DNA of 8,649 nt, taken from the NCBI GenBank assembly GCA_002297965.1, contig DBLF01000069.1, positions 46,548 through 55,196 on the forward strand, written 5' to 3'. Source of the stretch: Candidatus Segatella papionis (lineage in GTDB: Bacteria > Bacteroidota > Bacteroidia > Bacteroidales > Bacteroidaceae). Positions 1-5,876 of this stretch are shown one piece after another. The notes under the pieces were generated by a model. The model was not told the origin of the DNA and made no database searches. It saw only the letters and a program-made list of their open reading frames with translations. Numbering within the stretch: the first letter of the stretch is position 1; every line of letters begins with the position of its first letter. The position numbers and the translations under genes were made by a program.

Positions 1-12
1 TTTTCTCCGTTT

Positions 13-77
13 TTTTGTTTCTTATGAGAAACAAAAGTTGTATTTTTTGCGCTGAGTTTTTCTCATGAGAAACAAAA
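13..77. repeat. Two related near-palindromes, 41 bp apart
   Basis: The first element spans 13-36 with 10-bp perfect arms (TTTTGTTTCT and AGAAACAAAA) around TATG. The second has the perfect 14-bp palindrome TTTCTCATGAGAAA at 59-72. Both contain the 13-base word ATGAGAAACAAAA (24-36 and 65-77), so they are also direct repeats with a start-to-start distance of 41 bp, close to four helical turns. This is seen directly. The arms are almost entirely A/T, which makes a strong intrinsic terminator unlikely and a pair of binding sites for a dimeric DNA-binding protein more likely; that reading is inference. They lie about 250 bp upstream of the SusC-like promoter and may instead serve an unseen neighbouring gene. 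Confidence 0.6.
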
Positions 78-242
78 CTGATAAAAGATAGCCCCAAAGT
101 TATGTGGTTTCGATGGACTGAATGTATGGACAGACCAATGTGGATGGAATCAAGCATGTTCATCTCCGCGATTTCTTGACGATGACAACATTCTAGTAGG
201 ACGTATTTAACCTTTTATCACAAAAAAATCTTATAATATCTT

Positions 243-282
243 GCAAAAATCGTCTAAATGCTCTTATTTGGACGATTTTTGC
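243..282. repeat. Long inverted repeat / hairpin upstream of SusC-like operon
   Basis: Positions 243-254 and 271-282 are perfect 12-bp inverted arms (GCAAAAATCGTC / GACGATTTTTGC). Pairing continues inward to 260/265 with four more Watson-Crick pairs and two G-U pairs, leaving a four-base CTCT loop, so the full stem is 18 pairs. A third copy of the core lies at 288-296 (TTTAGACGA), which could pair with 250-258 instead. The element sits upstream of the predicted transcription start near 340, so it would not be in the SusC/SusD mRNA. It may be an operator or the terminator of an upstream transcript; the run of T after it (287-290) is short for a terminator. Confidence 0.65.
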
Positions 283-296
283 ACTGTTTTAGACGA
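267..296 (+). promoter_or_regulatory. Candidate activator site: TTT(A/G)GACGA direct repeat
   Basis: TTTGGACGA (267-275) and TTTAGACGA (288-296) match at 8 of 9 positions, have the same orientation, and start 21 bp apart, about two turns of the helix. A third, inverted copy, TCGTCTAAA, is at 250-258. The right copy ends 29 bp before the -7 element, a usual place for an activator. AraC-type DNA-binding domains, which are found in Bacteroidota hybrid two-component regulators, often recognise direct repeats with this spacing. Assignment to such a regulator is inference, and no regulator gene is visible in the window. Confidence 0.4.
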
Positions 297-325
297 AAAA
301 GCAAGAAGTATTCTTAAAAAATGTG

Positions 326-333
326 TTACTTTG
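326..333 (+). promoter_or_regulatory. Probable promoter -7 element for the SusC/SusD operon
   Basis: TTACTTTG followed by CA resembles the Bacteroidota primary sigma -7 consensus TAnnTTTG, with a mismatch at its second base. It lies 43 bases before the ATG at 377, which would give a start site near 340 and a leader of about 36 bases. No clear TTTG -33 element is present about 19-20 bp upstream, which would fit a promoter that depends on an activator. The same 11 bases, GTTACTTTGCA, recur before the third gene (5828-5838). Confidence 0.55.
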
Positions 334-376
334 CAACCGAAAATTAAAAACATTAATAAACCAAACGATTATTGAA

Positions 377-3300
377 ATGAGACAGACACAAAACATTTTA
401 GGCTTTGTACATAGCCAAGCTTATGCCAAAGCCATCGCGTGTTTGGTCCTTGCGTGTGGAGGGGCAAGTCCTATCTTCGCTGCAAGTGAGACCTCATCAA
501 GCCTAGAAGTGGAGAACGTTCAGCAGAATGAAGTTACAGTGAAGGGCGTGGTATTAGATGATGCTGGTGAACCAGTCATCGGTGCAACAGTTATGGAAAA
601 AGGCACCCGTAATGGTACTGTTACAGATGTGGATGGTAACTATGTTTTAAAGGTAAAAAATAGAGCACAGTTGACTATCTCATATTTGGGCTTTGCAACA
701 CAAGTTGTGCCTGCTGGTACAACAAAGGTTGTGTTGAAATCAAATGATACCAAATTGAATGAAGTGGTAGTCGTTGGTTTTGGTACTCAAAAGAAAGTAA
801 ACTTGACAGGTGCGGTAACTGCGGTTTCTGGTGAGGAGTTGGATAGCCGTCCTGTAACCAGTGCTACCCAGGCTTTGCAAGGTATGGTGGCTGGTTTGCA
901 GATTACCCAGAGCGCAGGTAGTTTGGATGATAATCCTAGCTTGAATATACGTGGTACCACGACCATCGGTCAGGGTTCCAGCGGTAGCCCGTTGGTGTTG
1001 ATTGATGGTATGGAGGGCGACATCAATACCATCAACCCTCAGGATATTGCCAGCGTGTCTGTGTTGAAGGATGCCGCAGCTTCTTCTATCTATGGTTCTC
1101 GTGCGCCATTCGGTGTCATCTTGATTACTACCAAGAGTGGAGGCAAGCGTGACAAGGTAAGTGTCAACTACAACAATAATTTCCGTTTCAGCAGTCCTAT
1201 CCGTATGAAGCACTCCATGAGCTCTGTGGATTTCGCTTGTATGCAGAATGATGCCAATACCAATATTGGTGGTGGTCAGCTCTTCACTTCCGACCAGGTG
1301 CAGCGTATGCAGGATTGGATCAACGGCGAATATGTGAACGCAGGTACACGTAAGGATAAGAATGGCAACTTGATTTATTCTTTGGATGCCGATGATTATG
1401 GTTATTGGAAGAGTGGTTTTACCGATGGTTATGCCTCTACCGATTTCTATGATGCGGTATATAAATCTCATACTTTCTCTCAGGAGCACAATGTGAGTGC
1501 CACGGGTGGCGACGATAAGCTCAATTACTATGCTTCTTTTGGCTATCTGGGACAGGATGGTTTGATTAAGGTGGCAGACGAGGGTAGCAGCCGTTATACC
1601 GCCACTGCCAAGATTTCTTCTCAGTGGACCAAGTGGATGAAGTTCAATTACTCCCTCCGTTTTGTTCGCAAGGATTACCATCGTCCTCAGTCTTTGGGCT
1701 CAGGCATTTATGAGTACTTGGGTGGTCAGTGGCCTTGTGTGCCTTTGTATGATAGAAATGGTTATCTTTACAATGAGCAGGTTAACACTTTGACCAATGG
1801 TGGTACATACCGTTATCAGAACGACGAGTATAACCATCAGGTGGGCTTGGACATCGAGCCTATCAAAAATTGGGTTACTCATGCCATCTTCAACTATCGT
1901 ACTTCTCACAATGAGAGCCATACCGATATGCAGCACACCTATCTGCACGACCTCAATGGCAACGCCTACGACCAGAATAACTATACTTACGTAGGAGAGG
2001 ATTATTATAAGGAGAATTACACCAATTTCCAGGTATATTCAGAGTATTCGCTCAGCTTGCAGAAGAAGCACAACTTCCACGTCATGGCTGGTTTCCAGTC
2101 TGAGGACGAGCGTTGGAAATATAAATATGCCGACCGTGCGGGCATCATCGTGGGCAACAAGCCTCAGATTGATGGTACCACGGGTATTGATGCTTACGGT
2201 ACAGCGGTAGATCCGGGTGTATCTGGCAATATGAGCCGTTGGACCACTTGCGGTTTCTTCGGTCGTTTAAACTATGATTACCAGGGCAAGTACCTCTTGG
2301 AGGTGAATGGGCGTTACGACGGTTCTTCTCGTTTCCGTGCAGGTAATCAGTGGAAGTTCTTCCCATCAGTGTCTGCTGGTTGGAACATCGCTAGCGAGAA
2401 GTTCATGCAGCCTATCAACGATTGGATTGGTCAGTTGAAGCTCCGTGTGTCTTATGGTAACTTGGGTAACCAGAACGTAGGCACTTACCAGACTTACCAG
2501 ACCATTGGTGTATATGCCAACAATGGTACTTGGTTGCAAGATGGCTTGAAGCCAATGACAGCTTGGGCACCGGGATTGGTATCTCAGAGCTTGACATGGG
2601 AAACCATCGAGAACCTCAACCTCGGTCTTGACTTCGCTTTCTTCAAGGATCGCTTGCATGGTTCCTTCGACTGGTATGTACGTAAAACCAAGAATATGAT
2701 TGGTAATGCCCCTGAGCTTCCTAGCATCTTGGGTACTGCTGTTCCTGTAACCAACAATACTGACTTGCGTACTAACGGTTGGGAGTTGACCATCGGTTGG
2801 AACGATCGTTTGTCGAATGGCTTGCAGTATGGCATCAGCTTCAATCTCTCAGACGCTTACGCTACCATTACCAAATACCCTAACAACCCTTCTCACTCTT
2901 TGAGCAACTATATCGAGGGGCAGCGCATCGGCGACATCTATGGCTTCGAAACCATTGGCATCGCCCAGAGCGACGAAGAGATGAAGGCTCATTTGGCAAA
3001 GGTTGATCAGAGTACCGTAGGTACCAACTGGGGTGCAGGCGATATCATGTATCGCGACCTCAATGGCGATGGTAAGATTTCTTGGGGTGCTTGGACTTTG
3101 GAGGACCATGGTGATAACAAGAAGATTGGTAACTCTACACCACGCTATCTCTTCGGTATCGACTTGAACGCCGCTTGGAAGGGATTCGATTTCCGTTGCT
3201 TCTTCCAAGGCGTGATGAAGCGCGATTACTGGGCTAGCACTCGTTACTTCTTCGGTGCGTTTGGCTATGGTCGTTGGTATCAGATTTGTATCGATGGCTT

Positions 3301-3658
3301 GCAGGATTACTATCGCGACGAGAACTCTTGGTCTGTCATCAATGGCTTCCAGGAGCCTAACAAGGATGCTTACTTGCCACGTGCTGCTTATAGTGACAAG
3401 AATGAGCAAACCCAGACCAAGTACTTGCAGGATGCTTCTTACATCCGCTTGAAGAACCTTCAGATAGGTTATACTTTGCCTCAGAGCCTTACACGTAAGG
3501 TTTCCATCGAGAAACTTCGTATCTATTTCTCTGGCGAGAACCTCTGGACAGGTACTTCTCTCCGCAAGCAGTACGACCCTGAGACTATCGGTACCTATTA
3601 TGGCAATGGTTATCCATTGAGTACCACTTACTCTTTCGGTTTAAGTTTAACATTATAA
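377..3658 (+). CDS. SusC/RagA-family TonB-dependent outer-membrane transporter
   Basis: This 1093-residue protein is the outer-membrane channel of a SusC/SusD pair, importing oligomers into the periplasm with TonB energy. An N-terminal signal peptide ends near SPIFA (residue 35). A carboxypeptidase-D-like regulatory domain follows at about 54-125, a TonB-box-like segment NEVVVVGFG at 128-136, and a plug at about 140-255 with the SusC signature DAAASSIYGSRAPFGV (232-247). The rest is the beta-barrel, including a calcium-loop-like DLNGDGKIS at 894-902. There is no N-terminal STN domain, so signalling through an anti-sigma factor is not expected. I chose ATG 377 because an in-frame GTG at 323 would overlap the promoter and put 18 non-signal-like residues before the signal peptide. 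The protein ends in Leu, not the aromatic residue common at barrel termini. The SusD-like gene follows after 13 bases. The substrate cannot be told from sequence. Confidence 0.96.
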   Translation: MRQTQNILGFVHSQAYAKAIACLVLACGGASPIFAASETSSSLEVENVQQNEVTVKGVVLDDAGEPVIGATVMEKGTRNGTVTDVDGNYVLKVKNRAQLTISYLGFATQVVPAGTTKVVLKSNDTKLNEVVVVGFGTQKKVNLTGAVTAVSGEELDSRPVTSATQALQGMVAGLQITQSAGSLDDNPSLNIRGTTTIGQGSSGSPLVLIDGMEGDINTINPQDIASVSVLKDAAASSIYGSRAPFGVILITTKSGGKRDKVSVNYNNNFRFSSPIRMKHSMSSVDFACMQNDANTNIGGGQLFTSDQVQRMQDWINGEYVNAGTRKDKNGNLIYSLDADDYGYWKSGFTDGYASTDFYDAVYKSHTFSQEHNVSATGGDDKLNYYASFGYLGQDGLIKVADEGSSRYTATAKISSQWTKWMKFNYSLRFVRKDYHRPQSLGSGIYEYLGGQWPCVPLYDRNGYLYNEQVNTLTNGGTYRYQNDEYNHQVGLDIEPIKNWVTHAIFNYRTSHNESHTDMQHTYLHDLNGNAYDQNNYTYVGEDYYKENYTNFQVYSEYSLSLQKKHNFHVMAGFQSEDERWKYKYADRAGIIVGNKPQIDGTTGIDAYGTAVDPGVSGNMSRWTTCGFFGRLNYDYQGKYLLEVNGRYDGSSRFRAGNQWKFFPSVSAGWNIASEKFMQPINDWIGQLKLRVSYGNLGNQNVGTYQTYQTIGVYANNGTWLQDGLKPMTAWAPGLVSQSLTWETIENLNLGLDFAFFKDRLHGSFDWYVRKTKNMIGNAPELPSILGTAVPVTNNTDLRTNGWELTIGWNDRLSNGLQYGISFNLSDAYATITKYPNNPSHSLSNYIEGQRIGDIYGFETIGIAQSDEEMKAHLAKVDQSTVGTNWGAGDIMYRDLNGDGKISWGAWTLEDHGDNKKIGNSTPRYLFGIDLNAAWKGFDFRCFFQGVMKRDYWASTRYFFGAFGYGRWYQICIDGLQDYYRDENSWSVINGFQEPNKDAYLPRAAYSDKNEQTQTKYLQDASYIRLKNLQIGYTLPQSLTRKVSIEKLRIYFSGENLWTGTSLRKQYDPETIGTYYGNGYPLSTTYSFGLSLTL

Positions 3659-3671
3659 AAAGAAAAGCGAT

Positions 3672-5726
3672 ATGAAAATCAATATATCTTTAAAGGCACT
3701 CCCTTTGGTGGCATGTGGATTGGCGATGACTACTTCTTGTAGCGACTTCCTCCACCAGGAGCCACAGACAGAGATTACACCTGGCGACTATTACAAGGAT
3801 GCCACCCAGCTACAGGCCGTGGCAAATGCTTTCTATCAGACCGTTCTTCCTTATCATAGTGGTGCGGGCTATGGCACTTTCGCCAACGACAATGGTACCG
3901 ATAACCAGACGGGTACTTCTGGCGACTCTAAGTACAAGAAGGGACAGTGGAAAACCAGCAATGACAATGGCTCATGGAGCTGGGATAACATCCGTGACAT
4001 CAACTATCAGTTGAATACGGCACAGTCTAACTACGAGAAGGGCTTGATTGCAGGCGACGAGAATAAAATCCGTCAGTACATTGGTGAGTTGCACTTCTTC
4101 CGTGCTTACAGCTACTTCTCTTTGTACAAGAGTTTTGGCGACTTGCCTATCGTTACCGAGGCGATGCCTGATAATGAGGCTATCTTGGTGGCTGCTTGCA
4201 AGCGTAGTCCACGCAACGAGGTGGCTCGTTTCATCCTCAACGACTTGGATTCAGCCGTTACCTATATGGAGCCTGATGGTTGGGAGGCTACTACTCGTAT
4301 CTCTCCTTCCGTTGCCCATTTGTTGGCTTCTCGTGTAGCACTCTTCGAGGGATCTTGGCTCACCAACTTCGCAGGTACTCCTTTTGTACCAAATGGCGAG
4401 GGATGGCCAGGCAAGGAGAAGGATTACAATGCCAACTACCAGTATCCTACGGGTAGCTTGGAGGCTGAGGCGAAGTATTTCTTCCAGAAAGCGGTTGACG
4501 AGGCTGCCATCGTAGGTGATGCTTACGTAGGTAAGTTGGATAAGAACACCGGCATCGTGCCACAGTCTTTGACTGATTCCAACCCTTATTTCTATAAGTT
4601 TGGTAACACCGACATGACTCCTTATCCAGAGGTACTTCTTTGGAAGGCATACAACAAGGGTAAGGGCGTTACCGACAACATCGAGGTGGCTGTAAACCGT
4701 GGTAATACCTATACAGGTTTCACCCGTAGCTTGATTGACGCTTTCTTGATGAAAGACGGTAAGCCTACTTACGCTCAGCATGATGGTTATGTATATGAGG
4801 ACTCTACCACCTATGCGGTAGTTCGTAACCGTGACCCTCGTCTCTTCATATTCTTGAAGCGACCAGGTCAGAAGAACGTGCTCCAGGGCGAGGACAATAC
4901 TATCGCCGCAGAGCAGGTACGTCCTATCGAGCCATATCCATTGGTATATACTCGTTCTTTCGATATCACCTATTCTACGGGTTATGCCATCCGTAAGGGT
5001 GGTACGTTCAATCAGAACTTGGCTGAGAACCAAGCTGGTTACACGGCTTCCATCACCTTCCGTGCTACAGAGGCTTTGCTCAACTACATTGAGGCTCAGT
5101 ATATGCTCGACCACAACTTGAATGCCAAGAGCATCTCTTACTGGAAGGCAATTCGTGAGGCTGCTGGCTTCAAGGGCGCCGCTGCCGACCCTCAGACCAC
5201 CATCGCCGCTACCGATATGGCACAGGAGGTGAAGGGCTATACCGATGGCTCTGGCACGGATTACGACTGGGGCGCATTCTCTGCAGGCAAGGCTTTGACC
5301 GACCCTACTTTGTATAGCATCCGTCGTGAGCGTCGTACTGAGTTGATGGCAGAAGGTCTTCGCTGGATGGACTTGATTCGCTGGCGTTCACTCGACCAGT
5401 TGATGAAGCAGCCATATCAGTTGGAGGGCTTCCATCTTTGGAACACGCCAATGGAGAAGTGGTACACCGAGAAGCAGTTGCAAGACGACGGTTCTGTTAC
5501 AGCTACCGTATCTTCTCGCAAGTTGAGTGAGTACTTCCGTCCATACCAGATTGTTACCAACGATTTGCTCTATGATGGAATGACTTGGTCTATGGCGCAG
5601 TATTTGCAACCAATGCCATTGAAGCAGTTCATGCTTACCGCTCCAGACCACAAAACTTACGCTGATTCTCCATTGTATCAGAACCCATATTGGCCAATGG
5701 AGCCAGATGAGGCTGCTGAGCAGTAA
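3672..5726 (+). CDS. SusD/RagB-family surface nutrient-binding lipoprotein
   Basis: This 684-residue protein is the lid-like substrate-binding partner of the SusC-like channel. The signal peptide ends in the lipobox TTSC with lipidated Cys23, followed by SDFLHQEP, the usual SusD start. The N-terminal helical TPR-like scaffold is recognisable from IGELHFFRAYSYFSLYKSFG (137-156), a conserved SusD motif. The C-terminal RagB/SusD region contains RRERRTELMAEGLRWMDLIR (551-570) and ends with the family-like YQNPYWPMEP (669-678). It is longer than most members (about 500-600 residues by general knowledge), with extra sequence around 235-345 and 500-545. The 13-base gap after the SusC-like stop and the lack of a promoter between them indicate one operon. 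The A-rich start region has no Shine-Dalgarno sequence, as is normal in Bacteroidota. The ligand is unknown; a peptide ligand (as for RagB) or a glycan are both possible. Confidence 0.96.
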   Translation: MKINISLKALPLVACGLAMTTSCSDFLHQEPQTEITPGDYYKDATQLQAVANAFYQTVLPYHSGAGYGTFANDNGTDNQTGTSGDSKYKKGQWKTSNDNGSWSWDNIRDINYQLNTAQSNYEKGLIAGDENKIRQYIGELHFFRAYSYFSLYKSFGDLPIVTEAMPDNEAILVAACKRSPRNEVARFILNDLDSAVTYMEPDGWEATTRISPSVAHLLASRVALFEGSWLTNFAGTPFVPNGEGWPGKEKDYNANYQYPTGSLEAEAKYFFQKAVDEAAIVGDAYVGKLDKNTGIVPQSLTDSNPYFYKFGNTDMTPYPEVLLWKAYNKGKGVTDNIEVAVNRGNTYTGFTRSLIDAFLMKDGKPTYAQHDGYVYEDSTTYAVVRNRDPRLFIFLKRPGQKNVLQGEDNTIAAEQVRPIEPYPLVYTRSFDITYSTGYAIRKGGTFNQNLAENQAGYTASITFRATEALLNYIEAQYMLDHNLNAKSISYWKAIREAAGFKGAAADPQTTIAATDMAQEVKGYTDGSGTDYDWGAFSAGKALTDPTLYSIRRERRTELMAEGLRWMDLIRWRSLDQLMKQPYQLEGFHLWNTPMEKWYTEKQLQDDGSVTATVSSRKLSEYFRPYQIVTNDLLYDGMTWSMAQYLQPMPLKQFMLTAPDHKTYADSPLYQNPYWPMEPDEAAEQ

Positions 5727-5754
5727 GGTAGGGTTAGTCTAGATAACAATATAT

Positions 5755-5805
5755 AAAAATCGCCCGATAGTGCTATTCAATGTAGCAACTATCGGGCGAT
5801 GTTTG
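5755..5805 (+). terminator. Hairpin after the SusC/SusD operon (copy 1)
   Basis: Thirteen-bp perfect arms ATCGCCCGATAGT (5759-5771) and ACTATCGGGCGAT (5788-5800) are extended by four pairs (5772-5775 with 5783-5786), with one bulged A (5787) and a seven-base loop. It begins 28 bases after the SusD-like stop. The following GTTTG is a weak U-tract, while the five A before it give a better U-tract on the minus strand, so it may act in both directions. It is a near-exact copy of the hairpin at 7972-8017. Confidence 0.75.
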
Positions 5806-5828
5806 TATCTTGTTTTACTGAAAATCAG

Positions 5829-5836
5829 TTACTTTG
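5829..5836 (+). promoter_or_regulatory. Probable promoter -7 element for the DUF6055/DUF4859 gene
   Basis: TTACTTTG, embedded in GTTACTTTGCA (5828-5838), is identical to the element before the SusC-like gene and lies 40 bases before the ATG at 5877. A TTTG at 5802-5805 is 23 bases upstream, slightly far for the usual Bacteroidota -33 element, so the -33 assignment is weak. Its position after the hairpin implies that the third gene has its own transcript and may share regulation with the operon. Confidence 0.55.
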
Positions 5837-5876
5837 CAGTTGAAACTCAATCATAAACCGATAAAACTAGGTAAGA

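Larger units (their letters stand above)
1..376. other. Upstream intergenic/regulatory region
   Basis: No convincing coding gene was found in these 376 bases. The DNA is AT-rich and contains, in order, two related near-palindromes (13-36 and 57-74), a stretch without evident structure (about 80-242), a strong inverted repeat (243-282), a further copy of part of that repeat (288-296), a probable promoter -7 element (326-333) and a short leader before the SusC-like start at 377. A 24-codon open frame at 122-196 and an unclosed minus-strand frame running from about 217 to the window edge were considered and not accepted as genes. The concentration of symmetric elements upstream of a SusC/SusD operon suggests a control region, but the far left part could equally belong to the 3' end of an upstream gene outside the window. 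Confidence 0.7.

Noticed and set aside
13..36. Reading the first palindrome as an intrinsic terminator
   Set aside because: The arms are almost wholly A/T with only two G/C pairs, and the second related palindrome follows within 41 bp; a binding-site or repeat explanation fits better, although the T-rich stretch at 43-48 keeps a terminator possible.
122..196. Short plus-strand open frame of 24 codons (starts MYGQTNVDG)
   Set aside because: It is preceded directly by an in-frame stop, has no promoter or family resemblance that I recognise, and is too short to separate from chance.
1..217. Minus-strand frame open to the left window edge, about 70 codons
   Set aside because: The frame runs through the palindromic AT-rich elements, its peptide looks random, and there is no recognisable domain. 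It could be the start of a real gene only if coding continues outside the window.
740..1681. Long minus-strand open frame of 313 codons inside the SusC-like gene
   Set aside because: It lies entirely antisense to a clearly recognisable SusC coding sequence, shows no domain, and its composition (rich in Ile, Thr and His) is what antisense reading of this codon usage gives.
2849..3409. Minus-strand open frame of 186 codons inside the SusC barrel
   Set aside because: It is antisense to conserved SusC barrel sequence and is probably a codon-bias artefact.
4251..5114. Minus-strand open frame of 287 codons inside the SusD-like gene
   Set aside because: It is antisense to conserved SusD sequence, has no recognisable motif and no promoter; it is a shadow frame.
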